From: JAGLTN01 sp023135255
GTDB taxonomy: Bacteria > Planctomycetota > Phycisphaerae > Sedimentisphaerales > Anaerobacaceae
DNA length: 36,981 nt
Assembly (NCBI GenBank): GCA_030639495.1
Contig: DAOWCP010000011.1
Coordinates: forward strand, 1-36,981
Direction of reading: 5' to 3'
The position numbers and the translations under genes were made by a program. Shown here piece by piece: positions 6,468 to 15,382 of this stretch (position 1 is the first letter of the stretch; every line of letters starts with the position of its first letter). Below the pieces are notes generated by a model. The model was not told the DNA's origin. It searched no databases and was given only the letters and a program-made list of their open reading frames with translations.

Positions 6468-8387
6468 TTAAAACGCTAAATCAACGATTTTTTCTGCTAT
6501 TTTAGCTTTTGCTACAGATAAAAACTCTTCCATCGCAATAGTTTTATTTTCTTTTATCGACCTAATCCTTACGTTTACAGCATTATTTTCAGCTTCTTTA
6601 GGCCCAACAACGAGCACATAAGGAACCCTTTCGCAATGGGTTTTTGCGATCTTTGCACCGATTTTCTCATTCGACGTATCCAGGGAACACCTCAAAGATG
6701 CCTTTTTAAGTTGATCATAGACTTTTTGAGCATATTCATTAGATTTTTCGCTGATAGTCAATATTTTAACCTGGGTAGGTGCCAACCAGATCGGCATATT
6801 TCCACCATAATGCTCTATCAATATACCGATAAACCTCTCAAAAGAGCCCAGAACTGCACGGTGAATCATAACCGGAGCTTTTTCGGTATTATCCTTGTCG
6901 GTATAAACAAGCTCAAAACGCTGAGGCATGGAGAAATCAAGCTGAATGGTACCAAGCTGCCAGGAACGCTTTAGACAATCGCGAATATGGAAATCGATCT
7001 TCGGGCCATAGAAAGCGCCATCGCCTTTATTTACCTGAAAATCAATGTTCTTATGCTTCATTGCCGCGGTAAGTGCATTTGTTGCGACATCCCAGATATC
7101 ATCAGCACCTATGTGCTTTTCAGGCTTGGTAGAAAGCTCAATACGGATGTCATCAAAGCCGAAAGCTTTATAAAGCTCGAACGTAAGCTCAATAACACCA
7201 ATGACTTCCGCTTCTATCTGCTCAGGGGTGCAGAAAATGTGAGCATCATCCTGAGTGAACTGTCTTACTCGGAAAAGACCGTGCATTACACCACTGGCTT
7301 CATGCCTGTGCACTAATCCCAGTTCTGCAACTCTCAATGGGAAATCACGGTAGGAATGCTGTTTGCTTTTGAAAACGAGACACCCACCGGGACAGTTCAT
7401 CGGCTTGACAGCATATCCAACGCCGTCAATATCAGTGAAATACATATTTTCTTTGTAATTATCCCAATGTCCGCTCTTGTGCCAAAGTTTCTCGTTGAGC
7501 ATGATTGGTGTTTTTATTTCGCTGTAGTCATATTTTTCATGCACACTACGCCAGAAATCAACTATTTCGTTCCAGATGACCATTCCATTAGGATGTATAA
7601 ACGCAAAACCAGGACCCGCATCATTAAAGCTGAACAAATCAAGCTGTTTGCCTATGACACGGTGGTCTCTTTTTTTGGCTTCTTCGAGCAGGAAAAGGTA
7701 ATCAGCAAGCTCTTTTTTACTCACCCAGGCTGTGCCGTAAACCCTTTGAAGCATCTTTTGGGTAGCATCTCCATGCCAGTAAGCCCCGGCGACGGACATA
7801 ACCTTGTAACTACCTATTTTAGAAGTACTTGGGACATGAGGCCCCCTGCAGAGGTCTTCAAAGCCATCTTCGCCGTGACTGTAAAAAGTCATGGTATCAC
7901 CATCGGCACGGTTGATATTGTCTATCTTGTACTTGTCGCCGGTCATCTTCTCGAGAGCTTCAGAGCGGGACATTTCTTTTTTGATGAAAGGCCGAGAAGA
8001 TTGGGCGATCTGTGACATTTTCTTCTCAATTTTTGTGAAATCAGTAGGTCTGATAGTTTCATCGAGGTCAATGTCATAATAAAAACCATCTTCGACTACA
8101 GGACCGTAGACAAGCTTTGCTTTAGGCCAGATACTGCAAATCGCTTCAGCCATTACGTGAGAACAGCTGTGTCGCATTATTTCAAGACCTTGCTCGCTTT
8201 TAGCTGTTATTATCTCCACAGAGACATCTGATTCGATTTTCGCCGAGAGATCAACCAATTCACCATTAACTTTGGCCGCCAAGGCCGACTTTGCAAGAGA
8301 AATACCTATTTGCTGCGCCAACTCGAAAACAGTAGTGCCATTTTCGATTTCTTTTATGCTGCCATCAGGCAGTATTGCTTTTACCAT
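6468..8387 (-). CDS. thrS: Threonyl-tRNA synthetase
   Basis: This class II synthetase charges tRNA-Thr. At 639 aa it is full length. It starts with a TGS domain (about 1-60, ILPDGSIKEIENGTTVFELAQ). The editing/second additional domain follows, with HSCSHVMAEAI and the C-R-G-P-H-V motif. The catalytic core includes the zinc-site segment KPMNCPGGCLVFK, RVRQFTQDDAHIFC and KGDGAFYGPKIDFHI. The C-terminal anticodon-binding domain (about 530-639) starts near IWLAPTQVKIL. It is the first gene of the operon, with infC 57 nt downstream and AAGGA just before its ATG. Confidence 0.97.
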   Translation of the reverse strand: MVKAILPDGSIKEIENGTTVFELAQQIGISLAKSALAAKVNGELVDLSAKIESDVSVEIITAKSEQGLEIMRHSCSHVMAEAICSIWPKAKLVYGPVVEDGFYYDIDLDETIRPTDFTKIEKKMSQIAQSSRPFIKKEMSRSEALEKMTGDKYKIDNINRADGDTMTFYSHGEDGFEDLCRGPHVPSTSKIGSYKVMSVAGAYWHGDATQKMLQRVYGTAWVSKKELADYLFLLEEAKKRDHRVIGKQLDLFSFNDAGPGFAFIHPNGMVIWNEIVDFWRSVHEKYDYSEIKTPIMLNEKLWHKSGHWDNYKENMYFTDIDGVGYAVKPMNCPGGCLVFKSKQHSYRDFPLRVAELGLVHRHEASGVMHGLFRVRQFTQDDAHIFCTPEQIEAEVIGVIELTFELYKAFGFDDIRIELSTKPEKHIGADDIWDVATNALTAAMKHKNIDFQVNKGDGAFYGPKIDFHIRDCLKRSWQLGTIQLDFSMPQRFELVYTDKDNTEKAPVMIHRAVLGSFERFIGILIEHYGGNMPIWLAPTQVKILTISEKSNEYAQKVYDQLKKASLRCSLDTSNEKIGAKIAKTHCERVPYVLVVGPKEAENNAVNVRIRSIKENKTIAMEEFLSVAKAKIAEKIVDLAF

Positions 8388-8430
8388 AAATCCTTGTCCA
8401 ATATCCTAAATCCTTTTTAATTATCGGTTT

Positions 8431-8459
8431 AGTATAGCTACGGCTATCGGTTTTGTCAA
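8431..8459 (-). promoter_or_regulatory. Strong sigma-70-type promoter for thrS-infC
   Basis: On the minus strand, a consensus TTGACA (8454-8459), a 17-nt spacer and TATACT (8431-8436) precede thrS. The predicted transcript starts near 8424, leaving a leader of about 37 nt. That is too short for a T-box or a thrS-type operator domain, so no aminoacylation-sensing leader is proposed. Confidence 0.7.
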
Positions 8460-8572
8460 GATATCGCTCATTAAAGAGCTGAAAATCAATTATATCACTG
8501 CAAATATAAACCAACAACCAGATTATAACCTATAATTCATCCGTCAATTGTAAAAGTTCATTAATTTATTTA

Positions 8573-8601
8573 TTGTAATTTTGAGCATTTTATCATATAA
8601 T
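8573..8601 (+). promoter_or_regulatory. Sigma-70-type promoter for the FHA gene
   Basis: TTGTAA (8573-8578), a 17-nt spacer and TATAAT (8596-8601) lie upstream of the FHA gene. A GAGGAG ribosome-binding site follows just before ATG 8634. The promoter is divergent from the thrS promoter about 115 bp away. Confidence 0.55.
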
Positions 8602-8633
8602 ATCCTTACTTTAGAGCTTTACGAGGAGAGTAT

Positions 8634-9155
8634 ATGGACATAAATATGGTGTTGTTTAAAAAAGACGGCAGCCGGAAGTCATTTCCGGTTAAGCGGAGCA
8701 CTGTTACCATAGGCAGAAGCCACAACTGTGATTTTCAGATACCCGTAATGTCAGTATCCAAAAAACACTGCAAATTAATATGCAAATCAGGCGTTGTGAC
8801 CATCCGCGACCTTAATTCACGCAATGGAACCCTGGTCAACGGCAAATTAATCAAAGAAACCACAATTAACCCCGGTGACTCGATAGAAATAGGGCCTTTG
8901 GTATTTGTCATCCAGATAGACAATGAACCATCTGTTCTGAAAAACCCTAAATTACCGGAAAATGGAAAACTGTTTTCCCAAAAAGCTGAAAATATGCCCC
9001 CCAAAACAGAAGATTCGTCTAAAGAGGACAAACAAAATATTCCGCTAAGCGACCTTGAGACTGAAGATATACCAGCCGAGGACTTGGTTGAAGGGAGTGA
9101 TTTTCTCGACCTGGACGAACTTGGAGACCTCAGCGATCTTGAAGAATTGAAATAA
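8634..9155 (+). CDS. FHA-domain protein with acidic tail
   Basis: FHA domains bind phosphothreonine peptides and often act in type IV pilus, secretion or kinase signalling. The 173-aa protein has one FHA domain at about 1-100, with the diagnostic residues GRSHNCDF (G27, R28, S29), SVSKKHC (S42, H45) and DLNSRNGTLVNG (N64, G65, T66). The remaining 70 residues are low-complexity and strongly acidic (EDIPAEDLVEGSDFLDLDEL), with no membrane segment. It is 169 nt upstream of a GspE/PilB-like ATPase, which has its own promoter. The binding partner is unknown; a role with the ATPase is inferred from position only. Confidence 0.85.
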   Translation: MDINMVLFKKDGSRKSFPVKRSTVTIGRSHNCDFQIPVMSVSKKHCKLICKSGVVTIRDLNSRNGTLVNGKLIKETTINPGDSIEIGPLVFVIQIDNEPSVLKNPKLPENGKLFSQKAENMPPKTEDSSKEDKQNIPLSDLETEDIPAEDLVEGSDFLDLDELGDLSDLEELK

Positions 9156-9238
9156 TTAATGCTTAGACGCTGTTAAAAAAGATTAATTCAATTACATATT
9201 AATTAAAAGTTTTATATCAAAATTCTAAAAAATACGAC

Positions 9239-9267
9239 TTGTGTTTGAATAGGAACTGTGTTATTAT
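9239..9267 (+). promoter_or_regulatory. Probable promoter for the GspE-like ATPase/CvpA-like pair
   Basis: TTGTGT (9239-9244), a 17-nt spacer and TATTAT (9262-9267) lie about 58 nt upstream of the GTG start. The match to consensus is moderate. Confidence 0.45.
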
Positions 9268-9324
9268 TCCTGCCATAAAGTAAGAGGTTTTTTAGTTAAT
9301 ATTACATTGTAAAAGAGGAAATTG

Positions 9325-10833
9325 GTGCAAACTTTAGTTTTTAGTCCTGTCAAAATGGCATTACTAATAGGGTGGTTTTTCCTGTGCCTTTGGCTTGCTC
9401 AGCGAAGCCAGTACAGCTTATTAGTGCCAAAAGACAAAAAAACAATCGCAGCTTTGATGTCTTTGCTATTGGGACCGATCGCATTCGCCCTTTTTCTTTT
9501 CATCGACCTGATAAAAAAGTCGTCTCAAAGCCAAAGCAGCATAATTGAACTTTTAAAAGACTTTATTGCGAACATATACAAAAAAGAAGAGAGCAACGAC
9601 GAATTCTCGATTAATCTCTTTGATTCAGCTGGAAGAAACATTAAAGAAATCTACAGCCATGGCAGATCGAGCAGAGATTTGCAGGTTCTTGACCTTACTA
9701 CGGAAATAATATGGAAAGGGCTTGAACTTAACGCAAGCGATATCCTTATAGACCCGAAAGATGACTCGGTATCTACGGTAAGGCTCAGGATAGACGGGGT
9801 ATTGAGAATCGTAGATCAGTTAGAAACAGATACCTGTCAGGCAGTAGTTAACAGTATCAAAGCAGTAGCCAATATGGATATAGCAGAAAGAAGAAGGCCT
9901 CAGGACGGAGCTTTTACCGCCAAAACAATTACAGGGAATGTTTCTTTCAGGGTAGCCAGCGCGGGCGTCTTAAATGGCGAGAAGCTTTCTATAAGGGTAC
10001 TCAACCAGAGTGCAAATCGATTCAGACTTGATAACATCGGTATTTCAAAAAAACAAGCGATAATCATTGAAGGTGCGATGAAAAAACCTTCCGGCATGAT
10101 ACTGATGTGTGGGCCTACCGGCAGCGGAAAAACTACCACTATGTACGGCATGCTAAATGAAATTGATTTCAACCGGCGCAATGTGATCACGGTTGAGGAT
10201 CCGATAGAATATGTTATGCCTCAGGCAAGTCAGATCGAGGTAAACCCCAAAGCTAATATTACTTTTGCAAATTCATTGAGGAGTATTTTAAGGCAGGACC
10301 CGGATGTAATATGTGTTGGTGAGATTCGAGATGAAGAAACAGCAGCTATTGCCCTGAGGGCATCCCAAACTGGCCATTTGGTACTTGCTACAATACATAG
10401 TAACAGCAATGCGGCTACGATTGTCAGATTGATCGACTTGGGGGTCAGTCCGCTGCTTATCTCTACAGGTCTCAGCATGCTTATATCTCAAAGGCTTGTG
10501 CGCAAACTTTGTGATAATTGCAAACAGCAGGCTAACCTCAGTCAGGCACAGATATCGAGCTTTAAAAAGAAAAAAATTAATTACCTGAATATTTATGAAG
10601 GTGTCGGCTGTGAAAAATGTCACGGAACCGGATACCTCGGAAGAATAGCTATTTGCGATATGCTTGGTCTCGATGACAATCTCAGAACGCTTATCGCAAA
10701 TGAAAAACTCGACATCGGTAAGCTAAGGCAAAGCGGTGACGAAAAAGGTAAATCTAATCTTAAGAAACAAGGATTGAGAAAGGTTGTCTCAGGAATAACA
10801 AGCCTGGATGAACTTAAACGGGTTTTAGGGTAA
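9325..10833 (+). CDS. Membrane-anchored GspE/PilB-family secretion ATPase
   Basis: Hexameric ATPases of this family drive type IV pilus assembly or type II secretion. The 502-aa protein opens with two hydrophobic segments (about 7-25 and 36-56) instead of the cytosolic N1 domain usual in GspE and PilB. A complete ATPase core follows: LNASDILIDP, Walker A GPTGSGKTT with K269, the Asp-box region VEDPIEYVMPQ, Walker B DPDVICVGEIRDEE with E333, and the HLVLATIHSN segment. A zinc-type C-domain has C396, C399, C429 and C432. GTG 9325 is preferred because AGAGGA (9314-9319) is 5 nt away; TTG 9322 is too close. A CvpA-like gene follows after 4 nt. Confidence 0.88.
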   Translation: MQTLVFSPVKMALLIGWFFLCLWLAQRSQYSLLVPKDKKTIAALMSLLLGPIAFALFLFIDLIKKSSQSQSSIIELLKDFIANIYKKEESNDEFSINLFDSAGRNIKEIYSHGRSSRDLQVLDLTTEIIWKGLELNASDILIDPKDDSVSTVRLRIDGVLRIVDQLETDTCQAVVNSIKAVANMDIAERRRPQDGAFTAKTITGNVSFRVASAGVLNGEKLSIRVLNQSANRFRLDNIGISKKQAIIIEGAMKKPSGMILMCGPTGSGKTTTMYGMLNEIDFNRRNVITVEDPIEYVMPQASQIEVNPKANITFANSLRSILRQDPDVICVGEIRDEETAAIALRASQTGHLVLATIHSNSNAATIVRLIDLGVSPLLISTGLSMLISQRLVRKLCDNCKQQANLSQAQISSFKKKKINYLNIYEGVGCEKCHGTGYLGRIAICDMLGLDDNLRTLIANEKLDIGKLRQSGDEKGKSNLKKQGLRKVVSGITSLDELKRVLG

Positions 10834-10837
10834 TTTT

Positions 10838-11491
10838 ATGGTCATGCTTATTGGAATTATAGCTGGATTGTTTTTTGCGTGGATGGCTATCAGGATGGGG
10901 CTTTACGTCGCCTGGTCTGTCATGTTCAATCTGGTCGTTTCAATTTATTTAGCTATATCTCTGGGCCCTGTTATTGCTGACAAGTTGCCATTAGAAGGCA
11001 GTTTCGGAGCAGCAGTCATTTTAGTCGGCCTTGCAGCAGCAGTGTTCACAGCCCTTCAAGGCGCTTGTTATCTATTTATTACCAGCCAATACGAAATGTC
11101 TTTTCCAAAGCTTTTTGATAGCGTAACTTCCAGTATCATCGGCTTTTTAGCTGGAATACTGATTATAAGTTTCCTCTCTCTTCCACTGGGGATTATACGC
11201 CACGGTCTGTCTGCTAAAAGTAGCTACAAAGAAAGCTCTCAGTTAGCCAATTCAGCTTATCTTGACTTCTGGTATAACGCTATACATTCACTGGTAGGAA
11301 CAAAGGAGAATATACAAACAGAAAAGTTAATTGCTGAAATAATCAAAAACACCCAAAAAGTTAAAAAAGTCAAATCAACAACTAAAGCTGTTAAAACTGT
11401 TAAAGTAGTTGAACCAAACGAGCCTGAAGTTGAAAAAGTTATAAAGGACGGACCTGGAGAACCGCCCGAATTTGACTTTGACAAAATATAA
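10838..11491 (+). CDS. CvpA-like membrane protein (first copy)
   Basis: The 217-aa product has four predicted membrane segments in the first 125 residues (about 2-20, 25-45, 57-80 and 98-120). The layout resembles CvpA/colicin V production proteins, a family of poorly known inner-membrane proteins. The C-terminal 65 residues are cytosolic-looking: lysine- and valine-rich, then acidic and proline-rich (EPNEPEVEKV, PGEPPEFDFD). It starts 4 nt after the ATPase and is certainly cotranscribed. Another GspE-like gene further along is followed by a protein of similar layout. The family call is from topology and is not certain. Confidence 0.55.
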   Translation: MVMLIGIIAGLFFAWMAIRMGLYVAWSVMFNLVVSIYLAISLGPVIADKLPLEGSFGAAVILVGLAAAVFTALQGACYLFITSQYEMSFPKLFDSVTSSIIGFLAGILIISFLSLPLGIIRHGLSAKSSYKESSQLANSAYLDFWYNAIHSLVGTKENIQTEKLIAEIIKNTQKVKKVKSTTKAVKTVKVVEPNEPEVEKVIKDGPGEPPEFDFDKI

Positions 11492-11547
11492 ACAAGCAGC
11501 CCAAAACTCCACAACTCACGAGCTATACATCATAACCAGCGCATAAA

Positions 11548-11589
11548 AAAAGCGGACACACTGGTCGGCATATCCGCTTTTATTTTTTT
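11548..11589. terminator. Bidirectional rho-independent terminator
   Basis: AAAAGCGGA (11548-11556) pairs with TCCGCTTTT (11573-11581) around a 16-nt loop. Seven T follow on the plus strand (11583-11589), and a run of A precedes it that reads as T on the minus strand. It sits between the convergent CvpA-like gene and GH130 gene and should end both transcripts. Confidence 0.85.
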
Positions 11590-11597
11590 AGATGTGC

Positions 11598-12599
11598 TTA
11601 TTCAGCGTTTTCTTTTATGTATGCTATCAGCTCATCGACCTGAGCAAATGCAAGGCCTGTCACTGTATCAGCGGCGCCATAGTAAATAGCAATCTTGCCG
11701 CTAGGTGCGTCCGTTAAGGCTGCACATGGGAAACAAACATTAGGAGTATCACCAACACACTCATAGTCTCTTTGTGGTGCCAGCAGATAAGGTTTGCAAC
11801 GATATTTAACTTTCCAAGGTTCATCAATATCAAGAATCGCCCCACCCATGCTGTATATAAAGCCGTTACAGCTTGTCAGTACGCCGTGATAAATCATCAG
11901 CCAACCTTCAGTAGTTTCGATTGGGGTTGGTCCAGGACCTACTTTTGTACATTCCCAGCTCATAACACCGCCACGTCTTGAGCCAAACAGGAATCTGTGT
12001 TTGCCCCAGTAGGTCATGTCCTTACTGCGACTGAGAAAAATATCTCCGAAAGGTGTATGGCCTGTATCCGAAGGCCTGGACAGCATTACGAATTCGCCAT
12101 TGATCTTTCTCGGGAACAATACGCCATTTCTGTTATAAGGCAAAAATGCATTTTCCAGCTGATGGAAAGTTTTGAAGTCCTCTGTGTAACCAACGCCGAT
12201 AGTGTAACCGTTATAGTTATTACACCAGGTTACGTAATATTTACCATCAACCAGGCAAACTCTGGGGTCGTAACGCTCAATAGAATTAGCTATCTCAGGG
12301 TCATCACATTGGAATTTTATAGTTTCATTATCGATCTCAAAATTGATACCATCTTTACTGCGACCAGCGTGAAGGTCCATGTGCCTGCTTCGGTCATCAA
12401 CTCTGAATACGCCCGCAAATCCACCCTCGAAAGGCACCACCGCACTGTTAAATATCGCATTTGCGCACGGAATAAGATTCCTGGGAATCACCGGGTTGGC
12501 GTCGTAACGCCAAATAACATCGTTTTTGCAATCCGCCGGCTTATCCTGCCATGGGATATTCGGCAAAGCCTCTCCAATAATCGTCTGTTTTCCTGACAT
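11598..12599 (-). CDS. GH130-family beta-mannoside phosphorylase/hydrolase (first of two)
   Basis: GH130 enzymes cleave beta-1,4- or beta-1,2-mannosides, usually by phosphorolysis, giving mannose 1-phosphate. The 333-aa protein shows the five-bladed propeller family signatures. NPVIPRNLIPCANAIFNSAV and GVFRVDDRSRHMDLHAGRSK (substrate/phosphate site) come first. RYDPRVCLVDGKYYVTW follows, with D111 at the position of the catalytic acid, and GWLMIYHGV lies near the C-terminus. It resembles the mannosyl-glucose phosphorylase type (GH130_1) more than the second copy does; the subfamily is a judgement by eye. There is no signal peptide, so it is cytoplasmic. AAGGA precedes the ATG. It lies 90 nt downstream of a secreted protein gene on the same strand. 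Confidence 0.85.
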   Translation of the reverse strand: MSGKQTIIGEALPNIPWQDKPADCKNDVIWRYDANPVIPRNLIPCANAIFNSAVVPFEGGFAGVFRVDDRSRHMDLHAGRSKDGINFEIDNETIKFQCDDPEIANSIERYDPRVCLVDGKYYVTWCNNYNGYTIGVGYTEDFKTFHQLENAFLPYNRNGVLFPRKINGEFVMLSRPSDTGHTPFGDIFLSRSKDMTYWGKHRFLFGSRRGGVMSWECTKVGPGPTPIETTEGWLMIYHGVLTSCNGFIYSMGGAILDIDEPWKVKYRCKPYLLAPQRDYECVGDTPNVCFPCAALTDAPSGKIAIYYGAADTVTGLAFAQVDELIAYIKENAE

Positions 12600-12689
12600 A
12601 CATCTTTCCTTTTTAAATTAATACCCTAATTGTTCTTCAAATAATTAAAATGACATCCAACTAACGAAACCGCTGCACAGAATTGCTTC

Positions 12690-13328
12690 TTAGCGCATAA
12701 TCCAGTTTTGCTCTTTGAATTTTAAAATCGCATCTGAGCGAAATTTTGGATCGCCTCCAAGTTTGTAATCAAGCTCAAGGGTTTTCCTGAGAAAAACTTT
12801 CTTTGTATTATCATTTTCATCCTTAGCGGTCGGATGATCTAATTCAATCGTTTCGTTGCTGAGTCCGGCAATAAAGAAACTTACATTCTTTGCTTTCGGG
12901 GCAAAATCAGACCAGATAATCGCAACATCCTTTATATTGTCCTGCCCCTGGAGTACCTTACTGCTTGTCTTATCGATAGACTCAAGGAACGGATATTGTT
13001 TCTGATGTCGACGTTTGATCTGATTAAACACGGAAGGCGGCACATTTATACCGGCTGGAACAATTTGGAATGTGTCTGTCATAAGCTCACATTTGGGATA
13101 AAAATCAACATCATCACCGGTTTCATTCGTCAATGTCATAATCATATACCAGAATCTTACCGGATGCCTTTGCCCCTCAAAACGAATCATTATTTGCTGT
13201 GGATGCTCATACTTGACATCTACTGTCCATTGCTGAGCTGACTGCACAATTGCCGGCGAAGGTGCTGCCAGACAAAAACTTCCACTGATAACCAATATTG
13301 CTGAAAAAAGATAAATGTATTTCTTCAT
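12690..13328 (-). CDS. Secreted protein of unknown function
   Basis: The 212-aa product has a clear signal peptide (MKKYIYLFSAILVISGSFCLAA, cleavage probably near residue 22-26). The mature part is mostly beta-like: WTVDVKYEHPQQIMIRFEG, then HPVRFWYMIMTLTNETGDDV, DFYPKCELMTDTFQIVPAGI, and SFFIAGLSNETIELDHPTA. The 'partner noun-like' LTNETGDDVDFYP and SKVLQGQDNIKDVAIIWSDF segments suggest an immunoglobulin-like extracellular or periplasmic domain. No catalytic motif was recognised. It probably shares a transcript with the GH130 gene 90 nt downstream. Function is not assigned. Confidence 0.75.
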   Translation of the reverse strand: MKKYIYLFSAILVISGSFCLAAPSPAIVQSAQQWTVDVKYEHPQQIMIRFEGQRHPVRFWYMIMTLTNETGDDVDFYPKCELMTDTFQIVPAGINVPPSVFNQIKRRHQKQYPFLESIDKTSSKVLQGQDNIKDVAIIWSDFAPKAKNVSFFIAGLSNETIELDHPTAKDENDNTKKVFLRKTLELDYKLGGDPKFRSDAILKFKEQNWIMR

Positions 13329-13397
13329 ATTATGTATGCCTTAACAGAAAACCACTTTAAAGCCTGTTCAAACCCTTAAATATTCATTCAGCTTGTG

Positions 13398-13426
13398 ATT
13401 TTACAATAAAACATGATAATATCCAA
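13398..13426 (-). promoter_or_regulatory. Probable promoter for the secreted protein and GH130 genes
   Basis: On the minus strand, TTGGAT (13421-13426), a 17-nt spacer and TAAAAT (13398-13403) predict a start near 13391 and a 63-nt leader. The 417-nt gap 13329-13745 contains only this promoter and repeat copy 4, as far as can be seen. Confidence 0.45.
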
Positions 13427-13519
13427 GTATATTTTTTGACTTTATTTAGCTTCTGTTTGAAAGCCCATAAAACATCATCGGCGAATTATAAAGACTTTTA
13501 GCCCGCATCTGCAAACTAT

Positions 13520-13620
13520 TATACCCTTCAGGGTAAGAAATTTTCGCGAGAAAAGTTATAATCCCGATGTATATTGTGATACCCGCGGATAAACGGGAAA
13601 ACTCAATTATGAGTAGTATA
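13520..13620 (+). repeat. Dispersed structured repeat, copy 4
   Basis: This 101-bp copy starts TATACCCTTCAGGGTAAG, identical to copy 3 over the first hairpin. It has the core TACCCGCGGATAAA at 13580-13593 and a CCCG/CGGG stem, and ends GAGTAGTATA. The central block ATCCCGATGTATATTGTGAT is a degraded relative of the palindrome in copy 1 rather than the AACTT/AAGTT stem of copies 2, 3 and 5. It lies between the divergent secreted-protein and mgtE genes, 125 nt before mgtE. Confidence 0.87.
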
Positions 13621-13745
13621 TATTCGATATTACAGCAAGATAGAGGATTATTGCCGAAAAAACCTTTGCTTAATGATAAAAATTCAGTTAGCTTAACCTG
13701 CCGATAGTGCTGGTCTTAATAGCAACATTAGCAGAGGTTACTCTT

Positions 13746-15146
13746 ATGTCAGACGAAAAAAAACAGCTGTTGCAGCAACTTGAACCCTTGATTGAACAAG
13801 GAAACAGAGCTCTCATAGCAGAATTGCTCAAAGACCGGCGAAGCAGTGATATCGCTGAAATCGTGGAAACTTTCGACAGCGAAGAGTCTCGGCTTATTTT
13901 CGATTCCCTCGACAAAGAAACATCCGCCGAGATTCTTGAAAAAGTTGACGAAGCCACCAGGTCAGAACTTTTCGATGTACTAAGTCTGCAAGAGATAACA
14001 TCATTAGTTTCTGAAATGGACCCCGATGACGCAGCAGACGTTCTCATGGAACTGTCGGAAGAAGGGATCGCAGAAGTAGTCGATCAGTTGGAGCCGGAAG
14101 AATCTGCCAAGATAAAAAAACTAATGCAGTATTCTGAAGATTCCGCGGGCGGTATTATGGACCCGGTAGTTATCTCGGTTGATGAAAACGCAACTATTGC
14201 TGAAGCAATAAATAAAATTCGCGCTGCTGAATTAGATGAGGACTTCTACAGCGTATACGTTGTGAATAAACACCGGTTATTCCTCGGCGACGTACGTATA
14301 AGACTACTGTTGATAAACTCAGAAGATACAAAAATCAGCAAGCTTATCGACCCTGACACAATATATGTCATCGCTGACGCCGACCAGGAAGAAGTGCGAA
14401 ATATCTTCAGTAAAAACGACCTGATAGTTGTCCCCGTACTGGACAGACACCATAAACTTATAGGCCGAATTACCGCTGACCGTATTATCGAAGTCGCAGA
14501 AGAAGAGGCAGCTGAGGACCTCTACGCAATGGCTGGTACCGATGCGAACGAGCTTGAAACAGTCTCGAGTATCAATGCTGCAAGAGTAAGAATGACCTGG
14601 CTGCTGCCATGTCTGATAGGCACGGGAATAACTGCTCTAGTAATTATGTTATTTCACAAGGCCTTCAGCTTAGACAGCATGGGATTAATATTTACCTCAG
14701 CGATTCCTTTCGTACCGATGGTCGGTGCTTTAAGTGGAAATGCCGGACTCCAGACATCTGCAATTGTTATCTCAGGCCTTGCAACAGGCCACCTCGCAGC
14801 TGAAAGATTGGGGCAGGTCTTTATGCGTGAAGTCAAAATTGCTTTAGTCGTTGCTATCTGCTGCGGAATAATTGGTGCCGTGGTGTGCAGCTTTCTGCCA
14901 AGCCTGATGGGCAATGAAAACGCAGCAACTATCGAATTCTCTAAGCATCTCAGGATAGTTATGGCATTTGGCATCTCGATGTTTTCAGCTATAATGGTAG
15001 CTACAACATTAGGGCTTTTCCTGCCGTTCTTGTTTAGAAAAATAGGTATAGACCCTGCTATCAGTTCTGGTCCATTGGTTACTACTGCTAACGACTCAAT
15101 CAGTGCAACTATCTTCATGCTTCTCACATTTTTGCTCACAAAATAA
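13746..15146 (+). CDS. mgtE: Magnesium channel/transporter MgtE
   Basis: MgtE is a Mg2+-gated Mg2+ channel of the inner membrane. The 466-aa protein has the acidic helical N-domain with repeated DAADVLMELSEEG-type units (about 1-135). Two CBS domains follow (about 140-260; DSAGGIMDPVVISVDENATI and the second starting near SKLIDPDTIYV). A five-helix membrane domain ends the protein, with the family's GALSGNAGLQTSA pore motif and an Asp in the last helix (TTANDSISATIF) where MgtE binds Mg2+. ATG 13746 is chosen because AGAGG lies about 8 nt upstream; in-frame GTG 13707 has no such site. It stands alone between repeat copy 4 and the pilT promoter. Confidence 0.95.
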   Translation: MSDEKKQLLQQLEPLIEQGNRALIAELLKDRRSSDIAEIVETFDSEESRLIFDSLDKETSAEILEKVDEATRSELFDVLSLQEITSLVSEMDPDDAADVLMELSEEGIAEVVDQLEPEESAKIKKLMQYSEDSAGGIMDPVVISVDENATIAEAINKIRAAELDEDFYSVYVVNKHRLFLGDVRIRLLLINSEDTKISKLIDPDTIYVIADADQEEVRNIFSKNDLIVVPVLDRHHKLIGRITADRIIEVAEEEAAEDLYAMAGTDANELETVSSINAARVRMTWLLPCLIGTGITALVIMLFHKAFSLDSMGLIFTSAIPFVPMVGALSGNAGLQTSAIVISGLATGHLAAERLGQVFMREVKIALVVAICCGIIGAVVCSFLPSLMGNENAATIEFSKHLRIVMAFGISMFSAIMVATTLGLFLPFLFRKIGIDPAISSGPLVTTANDSISATIFMLLTFLLTK

Positions 15147-15240
15147 AATAATTATCGGACGAAATCGCTAAAAATACGTAAACTAACGCCCAATCCACAT
15201 TTTTAACTAAAAACAAACAATTATTGTTTAAGTACACTTA

Positions 15241-15268
15241 TTGACAAACCGATGCAAAGCCTTATAAT
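15241..15268 (+). promoter_or_regulatory. Full-consensus sigma-70 promoter for the pilT operon
   Basis: TTGACA (15241-15246), a 16-nt spacer and TATAAT (15263-15268) match the consensus exactly in both boxes. The predicted start near 15275 leaves an untranslated leader of about 108 nt before the GTG start of pilT. Confidence 0.75.
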
Positions 15269-15382
15269 AGGATGGTTTAGGGGTAATGATGATTTATTTA
15301 CTGTTAATTGCCTGCTTTAACAAATAATATTTTTTATAACTATTTGTTATTTCAAGGTTTTAATATTCTAAAGGAGTTTTTT

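Noticed and set aside
7356..8015. A 219-codon open frame on the plus strand opposite thrS.
   Set aside because: thrS is unambiguous at full length on the other strand, and the plus-strand product has no recognisable domain.
8388..8424. Possible T-box or operator leader for thrS.
   Set aside because: The promoter leaves only about 37 nt of leader, too short for such a structure.
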